A DNA stretch of 38,052 nt from PKWO01 sp036561005 (GTDB lineage Bacteria; Pseudomonadota; Gammaproteobacteria; Burkholderiales; Burkholderiaceae_D). Below the pieces are notes generated by a model. The model worked only from the letters and a program-made list of their open reading frames with translations, was not told where the DNA came from and did not search any database. The stretch covers positions 1 to 38,052 of the forward strand of contig DATBQE010000026.1 in assembly GCA_036561005.1 (NCBI GenBank), given 5' to 3'. A program made the position numbers and the translations under genes. Below are positions 8,119 to 16,258 of the stretch, piece after piece (the stretch's first letter is position 1; the number at the start of each line of letters is the position of its first letter).

Positions 8119-9834
8119 ATGGAATTTTTGCAAACTGAACTTCCTGTCGAATCGGAGCGGAAACCTTCTGAAAAGTCTTCCGCATCGCCGTCGATCGGCA
8201 CGATCACCGGGGCATTGGCGGCAGCCATACTGAGCGCGTGCAATAGCGGCGCCAACGATTCATTGGGCAGCGCAAGCGGCACGATCAGCGCAGAAGCAAA
8301 AGCGACCAAAGCTCCGGCCGTTTCCGCCAACGAGGCTTCGCGCTTTCTGGCGCAGGCCGGGTTCGGCGGGACTGACGCTGACATTGCGTCCGTGCAGGGA
8401 TCCGGCGAATCGGCCTGGCTGGCGACACAGTTTGCCATGCCCGCCAGCCAAACCAACTGGGCATGGATGATCAGCAAGGGCTTCAATGCCATCGCCTATG
8501 CCCATACCGAGGCGGGCATCGATGCCAGTCTGTGGCACAAATTGATGACGGCGCCCGATGTATTGCGCCAACGCATTGCCCTCGCCTTGTCGGAATTGTT
8601 TGTCGTTTCTCTCGAAGGCTTGCCGGTCGGCTGGCGCAATTTCGGCGCCGCCGCCTACATGGATTTATTGGCTGCCAATGCATTCGGCAATTTCCGCACC
8701 CTGCTCGGCGCAGTCACCCTGAACCCGGCGATGGGTGTTTATCTCAACACGCGCGGCAATCAGAAGGAAGACCCGGCCACCGGCCGCGAAGCGGACGAAA
8801 ACTACGGCCGCGAGGTAATGCAGTTGTTCACCATCGGCCTCGTGCAATTGAACAACGACGGCAGCGCCAAGCTCGACAGCAAGGGCAACCCGATCCCGAC
8901 CTATGGTGCGTCCGACGTGACCAACATTGCGCAAGTGTTCACCGGATGGAATTTTGCCAGCACCGACCCAAGCACGCCGGACCATATGCAGATACCGATG
9001 ACCTTGAATGCAAAATTGCACTCCACGTCGGCAAAGTCTTTTCTCGGTGTTTCCATCGCCGCCGGCACAGATGGGACGACTGCATTGAACACCGCGCTCA
9101 ATACCCTGTTCAACCATCCCAATACGCCTGCTTTCGTCAGCAAGCAACTGATACAGCGCCTGGTGACCAGCAACCCCAGTCCCGCCTATATTGGCCGGGT
9201 GGCCGGTGTGTTCATCAAGGGTGCGGGCGGCGTGCGCGGCGACATGAAGTCGGTGATCAGCGCAATCCTGCTCGACCCGGAAGCCCGTCCTGCCGCACCG
9301 TCCAATACGTCAGGAAAATTACGCGAGCCGATCATCAGGCTGGTGCACTGGGCGCGTGCATTCAAGGCGGCTTCCACCAGCGGCAATTGGGCTGTCGGCG
9401 ACACGTCAAGCCAGGCTTACAGGCTGGGACAAAGCCCGCTGCGCGCACCGACCGTATTCAATTTCTTTGCACCCGGATATATACCGCCAAACAATGCCTT
9501 GGGCGTGGCCGGCATGGTGGCACCGGAACTGCAAATCACCAACGAATCGACCACCACCGCGTATGCCAACTTCATGGAAAAAACGATAGGCGGCGGCCTG
9601 GCCGATCTGGTGCCTGACTATTCCACTGCGCTGGCACAGGCAGGCAATGCGTCGGCGTTGTTCAATTACTTGAACACGCTGCTGGCCGGCGGCCAATTGT
9701 CGAGCGCCACCGCAAGCACCATACAGAACGCTGTCAATGCCATTGCCATCAACACCAGTACCGGGCTACTCAATCGGGTCAAGCTGTGCGTGATGCTGAT
9801 CATGTGCTGCCCCGAATACATCGTGCAAAAATAA
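8119..9834 (+). CDS. DUF1800 family exported protein
   Basis: The product is 571 residues. ATG 8119 follows GGGGAGG by 7 bases, so it is preferred over the in-frame ATG at 8101. A hydrophobic segment after about 30 hydrophilic residues ends in AAILSACNSG, a lipobox-like LSAC, so the protein may be an atypical lipoprotein. The DUF1800 pattern follows: EASRFLAQAGFGGTDADI, then DENYGREVMQLFTIGLVQLN, a long acidic/aromatic region with VFTGWNF, and near the C-terminus SPLRAPTVFNFFAPGY. DUF1800 proteins are normally encoded directly before a DUF1501 protein, as here (10-base gap), and the two are presumed to act together outside the cytoplasm. No enzymatic activity is firmly known. Confidence 0.88.
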   Translation: MEFLQTELPVESERKPSEKSSASPSIGTITGALAAAILSACNSGANDSLGSASGTISAEAKATKAPAVSANEASRFLAQAGFGGTDADIASVQGSGESAWLATQFAMPASQTNWAWMISKGFNAIAYAHTEAGIDASLWHKLMTAPDVLRQRIALALSELFVVSLEGLPVGWRNFGAAAYMDLLAANAFGNFRTLLGAVTLNPAMGVYLNTRGNQKEDPATGREADENYGREVMQLFTIGLVQLNNDGSAKLDSKGNPIPTYGASDVTNIAQVFTGWNFASTDPSTPDHMQIPMTLNAKLHSTSAKSFLGVSIAAGTDGTTALNTALNTLFNHPNTPAFVSKQLIQRLVTSNPSPAYIGRVAGVFIKGAGGVRGDMKSVISAILLDPEARPAAPSNTSGKLREPIIRLVHWARAFKAASTSGNWAVGDTSSQAYRLGQSPLRAPTVFNFFAPGYIPPNNALGVAGMVAPELQITNESTTTAYANFMEKTIGGGLADLVPDYSTALAQAGNASALFNYLNTLLAGGQLSSATASTIQNAVNAIAINTSTGLLNRVKLCVMLIMCCPEYIVQK

Positions 9835-9844
9835 GGAGCTCGTC

Positions 9845-11272
9845 ATGAACAACAAGAAAACCGGCGGCACAGGTGTATTGAATCTGCAGCGTCGCGCCTT
9901 CCTGCAACGCTCGGCTTACATGAGCGCAGCCTTGGGTACAGTCGGGCCGTTTGCACTCAATCTCGCAACCATGGGCGAAGCAGCGGCACAAACTGCCGGC
10001 AACAGCGACTACAAGGCGCTGGTTTGCGTGTTCCTGGTCGGCGGCAACGACTATGGCAATACGCTGATCCCGTTTGACAACACCAACTACAATGCCTACC
10101 AAGCCATACGCGGTAGCTTGGCCTATCAGCAGAGTGCGCTCGCCGGCACGGTGTTGACGCCTAAGATTCCATTGCCCAATTCACGGCAAATGGCGCTGGC
10201 CCCGGAACTGGCACCGTTAAAGAGCATTTTCGATGCCGGCAAGATGAGCGTGCTGCTCAACATCGGATCGCTGATCGAGCCGATCACGCTGGCGCAATAC
10301 TTTGCCAATTCGGCCGCCGTTCCGCCCAAGCTGTTTTCTCATATCGACCAGCAGAATTTCTGGCAATCGTCCAACCCGAATGGCGCCACCAGCGGCTGGG
10401 GCGGCCGCATCGGCGACCTGTTCTTGTCCGGCAACGGCGGCTCACTTTTTACCGCCATGTCGATCAACGGCAATGCCACCTTCCTGAGCGGCAATTCGGT
10501 TGCGCAATACGACACGACGTCCAGCGGCGCGATCAAGATGTCAGGTGTCTCCGGTTCCCTGTTCGGCTCCCCGCAAGGTGCGCAAGCCCTGCTTGCGCTC
10601 AGCACCCAGGCGCGTTCGAACGTGCTGGAAAACGCCTATACGTCGATGGTGCAAAAAAGCATCACCGGCACGGCACAAATGAGTGCAGCCTTGGCCGGCA
10701 TACCGGCCATCACTACGCCATTCGATCAAACCAATTCGCTCGCCAAGCAATTGCAGATGGTGGCCAAGCTGATTGCGGCGCGCGGCTCGCTGAATGTGAA
10801 GCGCCAGGTGTTTTTTGTCTCGCTGGGCGGCTTCGACAATCACGACGGCCTCGCCACGGCCCACCCGCCTCTGCTGACCTCGGTCGCCAACGCCTTGAGC
10901 AGCTTCTACAATGCCACGGTGGAACTCGGCGTGGCCAATCAGGTCACCGCCTTCACCGCGTCGGACTTCGGCCGCACGCTTGCCATCAACGGCGATGGCG
11001 CAGACCACGGCTGGGGCAGCCATCATTTCGTGCTGGGCGGGGCAGTTGCAGGCCAAAGCTTCCAGGGCATATTGCCGGCGATAGCCGTCAACGGCCCAGA
11101 CGATGTGGGTCAAGGCCGGCTGTTGCCGACTACAGCCGTGGACCAGTTGGGGGCCGCTCTGGCGAGCTGGTTCGGCGTCAGCGCCGGCAATATGAGCACC
11201 GTACTGCCTTATAGCGGCAATTTCGATCTCACAGCGCTGAAATTGTTTACCGCCACAACCGCGCAGGCGTGA
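9845..11272 (+). CDS. DUF1501 family Tat-exported protein
   Basis: The product is 475 residues. The N-terminus carries a twin-arginine signal (NLQRRAFLQRSAYMSAALG...) with a likely cleavage after GEAAAQ, about residue 49. The mature part shows the DUF1501 pattern: LVCVFLVGGNDYGNTLIP, later SLGGFDNHDGLATAHPPLL, and FTASDFGRTLAINGDGADHGWGSHH (given here by its key parts: SDFGRT, GDGADHGWGSHHFVLGG). This family is related to the alkaline phosphatase/sulfatase superfamily, but its substrate is unknown. It follows the DUF1800 gene by 10 bases, with AAGGAGC as ribosome-binding site, and is certainly co-transcribed with it. Its stop codon directly abuts the stop of the convergent NADAR gene. Confidence 0.9.
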   Translation: MNNKKTGGTGVLNLQRRAFLQRSAYMSAALGTVGPFALNLATMGEAAAQTAGNSDYKALVCVFLVGGNDYGNTLIPFDNTNYNAYQAIRGSLAYQQSALAGTVLTPKIPLPNSRQMALAPELAPLKSIFDAGKMSVLLNIGSLIEPITLAQYFANSAAVPPKLFSHIDQQNFWQSSNPNGATSGWGGRIGDLFLSGNGGSLFTAMSINGNATFLSGNSVAQYDTTSSGAIKMSGVSGSLFGSPQGAQALLALSTQARSNVLENAYTSMVQKSITGTAQMSAALAGIPAITTPFDQTNSLAKQLQMVAKLIAARGSLNVKRQVFFVSLGGFDNHDGLATAHPPLLTSVANALSSFYNATVELGVANQVTAFTASDFGRTLAINGDGADHGWGSHHFVLGGAVAGQSFQGILPAIAVNGPDDVGQGRLLPTTAVDQLGAALASWFGVSAGNMSTVLPYSGNFDLTALKLFTATTAQA

Positions 11273-11839
11273 TTATTGAGCGGTGCCGATTCGTATCCGG
11301 CGCCGCACTTCCATGAGTGCAAATCCCAGAAGATTCGTGCCCTTCCATTGCGCCGGGGCGCGTGCCCCCGGGTCGTCGCGCGACATGCCTATGCCCCAGA
11401 CCGGATCGACCGGGCTCGCCTCCACCAGCACCTTGTTTCCGGTACCGAGCAAGTAGGCTTGTAGACCGGGGTTCTGCGTGAATTTGGCAACATTGCCTTC
11501 GACGACGATGGCGTATCGATGGTCATTCCAGACCCGGTCATCATATCCTTTGACCGTACGGCCTATGGCCTTGACCTTGCCCGGGTCCGATACCGCGAGA
11601 ATTCGGCCGACTGCTTCGTCGTCTCCGAATAAACGCGCCTTCCCAGCCATCATGAAATGCTCGGCAGTAGCGTAATGGAGGTCGCCATGGGTGAACGACG
11701 CGTCATACCATTGGCTCATGCAAGTGTGGCTGATCGATCCATCTTCGCGTTCTCGATGGCCCCAGAAAAACAGGTAGTCGACCGGTTTGCCACTTTTGAC
11801 ATGGTCCAGAAGTTCGGCCAGATTTCGAATGGAATCCAT
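11273..11839 (-). CDS. NADAR family (YbiA-like) N-glycosidase-type protein
   Basis: The product is 188 residues. ATG 11839 has GAGGAGAGGGGA about 8 bases upstream, so the longer open frame to 11950 is not used. Family marks are YLFFWGHRE, SHTCMSQWYDASFTHGDLHYATAEHFMMAGKA (key: SQWY, A-EHFMM-KA), DRVWNDHRYAIVVEGNVAKFTQNP and WGIGMSRDDP...WKGTNLLGFALMEVR. NADAR proteins of the YbiA type hydrolyse the N-glycosidic bond of reactive riboflavin-pathway intermediates, or act on ADP-ribose derivatives; which applies here cannot be told. The gene is convergent with the DUF1501 gene, with no bases between the two stop codons. Confidence 0.9.
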   Translation of the reverse strand: MDSIRNLAELLDHVKSGKPVDYLFFWGHREREDGSISHTCMSQWYDASFTHGDLHYATAEHFMMAGKARLFGDDEAVGRILAVSDPGKVKAIGRTVKGYDDRVWNDHRYAIVVEGNVAKFTQNPGLQAYLLGTGNKVLVEASPVDPVWGIGMSRDDPGARAPAQWKGTNLLGFALMEVRRRIRIGTAQ

Positions 11840-12179
11840 TGATCGTCCCCTCTCCTCATTTAAAAGAATCGCATTGTGCAAGCAATTCGCCCTGACAACT
11901 AGCCCCACCGGGCAGTCGTCACCGGCATGCAAATCCAGCTTTTGCACCAAAAAAACCTGGTTACTTGCCTAACGGTCGTTATTATATGTCTCATTATTCC
12001 AATAATAGCAACAATGCATTGCATTTAATCGACTTTATCAGCACCAATGCCAAGTATAAACTGACGTTCATGGTGAGCACACAATCCAACGTTTGACTCA
12101 ACAAGCAATCCAAGGGCTTCCACTTTGATCTATCGCTAGCCCGACGCCATTATCAACTTGATACCCTAGGGGAATGAAC
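11840..12179. other. Divergent intergenic region upstream of the DUF4148 gene
   Basis: About 340 AT-richer bases between the divergent NADAR and DUF4148 genes. The region holds the strong Shine-Dalgarno of the NADAR gene at its left end and a candidate promoter for the DUF4148 gene at its right end (listed separately). No further gene is visible. Confidence 0.35.
12125..12153 (+). promoter_or_regulatory. Candidate sigma-70 promoter of the DUF4148 gene
   Basis: TTGATC (12125-12130) and CATTAT (12148-12153) are spaced by 17 bases. This places transcription start near 12160 and leaves a leader of about 20 bases that contains the AGGGGA ribosome-binding site. Pattern match only, with four of six positions conserved in each hexamer. 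Confidence 0.4.
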
Positions 12180-12560
12180 ATGAATGCCAAACAATTGATC
12201 GCAGCAGTTTTCGCTTTGACCGCAGCCAGCGCCGTTTTCGCTCAACAAGCCGAAGTCACCGGCATCCAGTCCGGCAAGACCCGCGCGCAAGTTGTCGCCG
12301 AACTGGCTCAAGCACAAAAGGACGGCACCGTCGGCAGCTATAGCTTTGTCGGCAACATCAACCCAGCCGCTACGGCAGGTAATGCTGCCCGCCCGCAGAC
12401 TGACAACGCCATTCCGGCCGGCAAGACACGTGCCGACGTTCTGGCAGAACTGAAACAGGCCGAAAACAATGGTAGCGACATGCCTGGAAGCTTTCTCGCG
12501 TTCGACAAACCTGCAGCCACGTCGGCCAACGCCGCACCAACCGCAGTCGCACGCAAGTAA
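12180..12560 (+). CDS. DUF4148 small exported protein with internal duplication
   Basis: The product is about 126 residues. ATG 12180 is 7 bases after AGGGGA; the ATG at 12174 is too close to it. A Sec signal peptide (MNAKQLIAAVFALTAASAVFAQQ) is cleaved after about residue 21. The mature protein carries two copies of a DUF4148 motif 49 residues apart: SGKTRAQVVAELAQAQKDG (31-49) and AGKTRADVLAELKQAENNG (80-98). Each is followed by a GSYSF or GSFLAF segment. DUF4148 proteins are abundant, short periplasmic proteins of Burkholderiales without a known role. It is a single-gene unit ending in a strong terminator. Confidence 0.87.
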   Translation: MNAKQLIAAVFALTAASAVFAQQAEVTGIQSGKTRAQVVAELAQAQKDGTVGSYSFVGNINPAATAGNAARPQTDNAIPAGKTRADVLAELKQAENNGSDMPGSFLAFDKPAATSANAAPTAVARK

Positions 12561-12584
12561 TTGCGCAGCAGGATTTAATGTAAA

Positions 12585-12611
12585 GCGCCACGTTGAACGT
12601 GGCGTTTTTTA
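12585..12611 (+). terminator. Rho-independent terminator after the DUF4148 gene
   Basis: The stem CGCCACG/CGTGGCG (extendable to CGCCACGTT/AACGTGGCG) spans 12586-12604 and is followed by TTTTTT at 12605-12610. The T tract touches the stop codon of the convergent GGDEF-EAL gene. The A run before the stem is short (AAA), so function in the reverse direction is less likely. Confidence 0.85.
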
Positions 12612-14525
12612 TACCGACATCAGCCGCGTCGGGGCAGTTTTATGGCCAGCGACAAAGCGCACGAAGTCGCCCGGCGCCAGGGCGGGTGACCAGTGAAAGC
12701 CCTGTCCGTATTCACAGCCCAATTCGATCAGCCTGGCAAGTGTCGCAGCGTCTTCCACGCCTTCGGCAACCACGTCGAGGTTCAAGCTGTGCGCCATTTC
12801 GATAATGGCACGAACGATGCCGGCATCATTCGCGTTTTCCGTCATACGCCGAACAAATGACTGGTCGATCTTCAGGCATTCAACTTCGAAGCGCTTCAGG
12901 TAGCCAAGGTTTGAGTAGCCGGTTCCGAAATCGTCGATCGACAACCGTATCCCCTGCGTTCGCAGACGACCGAGCAAGTCGGTCAAGTCCTTGGAGTCGG
13001 CAATGAGCAAGGACTCCGTCAACTCCAGCTCGAGGCAATGCGGCGCAAGTGCACTATCGGAGAGCGCATTCATCACATCGCGCTCAATATCGTCACGGCG
13101 AAACTGTACCGGCGACAAATTGACGGCAATGACCAGTTCGGGCAACCCTTCTTCCTGCCACACTTTCGCCTGGCGGCAGGCTTCATTGAGCACCCATCGC
13201 CCCACTTCATGGATCAATCCGCAGCGCTCCGCAACGGGAATGAATTTGAGCGGCGGAACCAGGCCAAGCTCCGGATGACGCCAGCGAATCAGGGCCTCCG
13301 CACCAATGATACGGCCGCTTGTGAGTTCGAATTGCGGTTGATAATGCAGGCTGAATTCATTCTTGGCCAATGCCGCGCGTATGCCCGAAATCAGATACAG
13401 ATGTTCGATCACGTTGGTATTCATCTGCGCGTCGTAGAATCGGAAAGCATTGCGTCCCGATTCCTTGGCGCGGTACATGGCCATGTCGGCATTTTTCAGC
13501 AAGGTTTCAAAATCGTTTCCATCGGCGGGGAACAAGGAAATGCCAAGCGAGCCCGTGGTCGACACTTCCATCCCATTCACATGGAACGGCGTATTGAGCA
13601 GGTCGATGATCTTGACCGCCATCGCCGCCGCATCGGAGTCGTCCGCCAGACTGCCCATGACGATGAGGAATTCGTCGCCGCCCTGGCGGCTGACTGTATC
13701 GCTGCCGCGCACGGCGTGAATGAGCCGCTGCGCCACATCGCATAGCATCACGTCGCCGCTCGAATGCCCCAGGGAATCGTTGATGGCCTTGAAATCATCG
13801 AGATCGAGGTAAAGCAGCGCCACCGAGGTGTGGTTGCGTTTGGCCAAGGCCATGGCTTGCTCGAATCGGTCGCGTACCACCAGTCGATTCGGCAGCCCGG
13901 TCAGGGAATCCTGGAAGGCCAGCTTGTCGATGCGCTCGTGGGACTCGCGCATGCGTTCATTTTCAACTTCGAGCCGAGCCAGCGCCCGGCGCCAGTCGCT
14001 GGCGAGCAGCCAGACAAAAAATGCAGTGACCGACAGTATGCCGATCACGTTGAAGAGCGAGAAATACGTCACCGGTGGCACTTCGTTACTGTGCAAACCC
14101 GCGATATTGAGCCAGACGATGAGCGTCAAAGCGGCAAAGATGAACCCCATCATCAACAGGAACAGGCGCCGGGTGGCGAACATTCCCGCGAATATCATGA
14201 CCCCGGGAAAAGCGCTGACCGCTTCGTCGCGCAGACCATGTGAATTGAAAATCAGGATGCTCAACGAAATCAGCATCGTTGTCAGCATCAGAATCGCCGC
14301 GCGCATGGTCCTGCCCTGACGAGCATAGAGCAGGCTAATGAATAAGATCAGCGCGGTGCCGAGCAATTGACCTGCAAGCAACCAATGCTGGGCGATGCAA
14401 TTCAATATGCCCAGCGCGCCGTTTGCGCACAGTGCCGCGTAAATCACCTGCTTCAGGCGTTGCGGCTGCAAACTCATCGCAGAATTGATCACCGGTGATT
14501 CGTCTTTGATCAGTTGTGTTTGCAC
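12609..14525 (-). CDS. Membrane GGDEF-EAL protein (c-di-GMP synthase/phosphodiesterase)
   Basis: The product is 638 residues if the GTG at 14525 is used. No ATG or Shine-Dalgarno is convincing; the next in-frame ATG is 14477 (residue 17). About six transmembrane helices lie between residues 25 and 176, with no recognised sensory domain. A short coiled stretch leads to the GGDEF domain (residues 200-365), with an intact GGDEF motif at 282-286 and an RxxD inhibitory site (RGSD, 273-276). The EAL domain (380-625) has EALIRW at 410, AVNLSP, ELTES, IDDFGTGYSNL, LKIDQSF and AEGVE, that is, all residues needed for metal binding and hydrolysis. Both activities may therefore be present. The gene is monocistronic and convergent with the DUF4148 gene. 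Confidence 0.92.
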   Translation of the reverse strand: MQTQLIKDESPVINSAMSLQPQRLKQVIYAALCANGALGILNCIAQHWLLAGQLLGTALILFISLLYARQGRTMRAAILMLTTMLISLSILIFNSHGLRDEAVSAFPGVMIFAGMFATRRLFLLMMGFIFAALTLIVWLNIAGLHSNEVPPVTYFSLFNVIGILSVTAFFVWLLASDWRRALARLEVENERMRESHERIDKLAFQDSLTGLPNRLVVRDRFEQAMALAKRNHTSVALLYLDLDDFKAINDSLGHSSGDVMLCDVAQRLIHAVRGSDTVSRQGGDEFLIVMGSLADDSDAAAMAVKIIDLLNTPFHVNGMEVSTTGSLGISLFPADGNDFETLLKNADMAMYRAKESGRNAFRFYDAQMNTNVIEHLYLISGIRAALAKNEFSLHYQPQFELTSGRIIGAEALIRWRHPELGLVPPLKFIPVAERCGLIHEVGRWVLNEACRQAKVWQEEGLPELVIAVNLSPVQFRRDDIERDVMNALSDSALAPHCLELELTESLLIADSKDLTDLLGRLRTQGIRLSIDDFGTGYSNLGYLKRFEVECLKIDQSFVRRMTENANDAGIVRAIIEMAHSLNLDVVAEGVEDAATLARLIELGCEYGQGFHWSPALAPGDFVRFVAGHKTAPTRLMSV

Positions 14526-14880
14526 AGAGTCATTCAGGTATCGATAGACGAACGGTTTGCTTCAATAAGAATAGTGATTTCAGTCTGCATTTCCAGACAT
14601 GGAACGCACCACCTATCTTACCCGACACCTCTTGGACAAGCCTGCGAAAAGCTTTAACAATCGTTAATTGAATATAATGCTAAACTGTTAAAAAAATTGA
14701 TAAATAACCAATAATAGAACCATGAATCGTGCGCGATCATGGTGCAAGTGGCGGGCCAAGCGGTTTCCTGGTGAATATTGCATTGACTATTTGCGGCCAA
14801 AACTCTACAACTAACACTGGTCGAACGCCTCAAGCGCGCATGCCCGCCTGTCGAAGAACTAATCGAGTCAACTGCCACCG
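14526..14880. other. AT-rich divergent intergenic region upstream of the FHA gene
   Basis: About 355 bases between the divergent GGDEF-EAL and FHA genes. It contains TATAAT at 14673-14678 inside an AT-rich block with the short inverted repeat TTAAC-AATC-GTTAA, and an imperfect dyad CCATGAATCGTGCGCGATCATGG-like around 14719-14742 (given by its arms CCATGA/TCATGG). Probable promoter DNA. No gene recognised. Confidence 0.35.
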
Positions 14881-16203
14881 ATGATCAAAATTAGCGTTAT
14901 CTCTTATAACAACGAGATGGCAACCGAGCCTCTTTCCGCTACGTTCGGCCCGGCCGGCGGTTCTCTAGGCCGGGGCTCCGATAATTTATTGATACTTGCC
15001 GACCCAAAGTGCCACATCTCGCGCCGCCAGGCGTCCATCAAGAGTGACGGCCGGCGGCATAGCATCATGAATCTGAGCCAGGTCAGCCCGATCCTGATCA
15101 ATGGCAACAAGATTGCATTGGCGGTCGATGCAGAGCTGCAGTTTGGCGACGAAATTGAAGTCGGTTTATATCTGCTGCGCGCTGAATCGCCTTTCGGCGC
15201 CGCGCCGCTGCTGGAAAGCGATGCGCGCAATGGTGCATTTGTCTCGCCGTTTGCTCGCGATCACGTGGCTCCCGTGTCGCATGACACCAGCCATCCTCAA
15301 GTCGATGCCATGCCGCTCGACCTATCGCACCTGACGGCCGAAGACAGCAGGCGCTTTGCCGATATTCTCGGCGCGGACGCCGGCGAGGACGGCAAGCTCG
15401 CCGTTGCATCCAATGATGACGGCGCATCGCTTAACCCTCATACCCGGCCGGCGACGGCCGCCATGATGGAGGAGCTCGACGTGCCTGAACTGAATTCCAT
15501 TTTCGCCATGAATCCGGCGAGCGAACAACACGCCTCACCTTCGTCGCTTGCGACAAATTCCCTCGATGCAGTCGCCATGACGCAGGCATTTCTGCGCGGC
15601 GCAGGATTACCGCTCGACAGTATGCCGGCGGGAATCAGTGCGCAATGGATGGAAGCGCTTGGCGCGTTTGCCGCTGCGGCGACCAGGAACATGATTGAAC
15701 AACTGGCCGACCCTCTGCTTGAAAAGCATCAGATCGATCCTGACTCGACCAATGTACTCGGCGCCAACAATCCTCTGAAGTTCCTGCCCAGTTCCCGCGC
15801 CGCCTTGCTTCAGATGTTTGGCGCATCTGTCCCCGGATTCATGAGCGCGGCCGAATCAATCGAGGATGCCGGCACAAGCTTGCGCGCACACCAAATCGCT
15901 GTGATGGCGGGAATGCAGGCGGTCCTGCAATCGACACTTGATCGCCTGGATCCGAACCTGGTGGAGCAGCAGATCAAAGCGCACCCGATGCTCGATTCCG
16001 TCATGGCCGCGAACCGCAAAGCCAAATGCTGGGCACTGTATCGCGAATTGTTCCATGTCGTCGGAGCAGAAACCAATGAAGGCTGCAAGAATGGATTCGG
16101 TCAGCCATTCGTTGCTGCATACGAAAAGGCAATCAAACAATACGCTCAACAACCAGGCGTGGCGAAATCGGCAAAGCGAGGGAAACCGGCCAAATCCGCC
16201 TGA
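14881..16203 (+). CDS. tagH: FHA-domain protein, type VI secretion TagH/ImpI-like
   Basis: The product is 440 residues. Residues 1-100 form a forkhead-associated domain with GRGSDNLLIL and HISRRQASI, the Gly/Arg and His/Ser/Arg positions that contact phosphothreonine. A low-complexity linker (100-230) leads to a C-terminal domain of about 190 residues typical of T6SS FHA proteins: AFLRGAGLPLDSMPAGISAQ, NPLKFLPSSRAALLQMF, GAGMQAVL-type helix, and a final YRELFHVVG...FGQPFVAAYEKAI. TagH proteins regulate T6SS assembly through Ser/Thr phosphorylation with PpkA and PppA. No other T6SS gene is in this window, so it is an orphan here. There is no Shine-Dalgarno before ATG 14881, so the start is likely but unproved. 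Confidence 0.82.
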   Translation: MIKISVISYNNEMATEPLSATFGPAGGSLGRGSDNLLILADPKCHISRRQASIKSDGRRHSIMNLSQVSPILINGNKIALAVDAELQFGDEIEVGLYLLRAESPFGAAPLLESDARNGAFVSPFARDHVAPVSHDTSHPQVDAMPLDLSHLTAEDSRRFADILGADAGEDGKLAVASNDDGASLNPHTRPATAAMMEELDVPELNSIFAMNPASEQHASPSSLATNSLDAVAMTQAFLRGAGLPLDSMPAGISAQWMEALGAFAAAATRNMIEQLADPLLEKHQIDPDSTNVLGANNPLKFLPSSRAALLQMFGASVPGFMSAAESIEDAGTSLRAHQIAVMAGMQAVLQSTLDRLDPNLVEQQIKAHPMLDSVMAANRKAKCWALYRELFHVVGAETNEGCKNGFGQPFVAAYEKAIKQYAQQPGVAKSAKRGKPAKSA

Positions 16204-16237
16204 TCAAAAAGAGTGCTGCCGCGTTTGTCGCCATGCG

Positions 16238-16254
16238 GGCGGGAAGCACCCGCC
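16238..16254. terminator. Weak hairpin between convergent FHA and protease genes
   Basis: GGCGGG (16238-16243) pairs with CCCGCC (16249-16254) around a five-base loop. No T tract follows on either strand, so terminator function is doubtful. Confidence 0.25.
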
Positions 16255-16258
16255 TCGA

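Noticed and set aside
8463..9617. 384-codon frame inside the DUF1800 gene
   Set aside because: Arg/Gly/His-rich +2 shadow of the DUF1800 coding frame.
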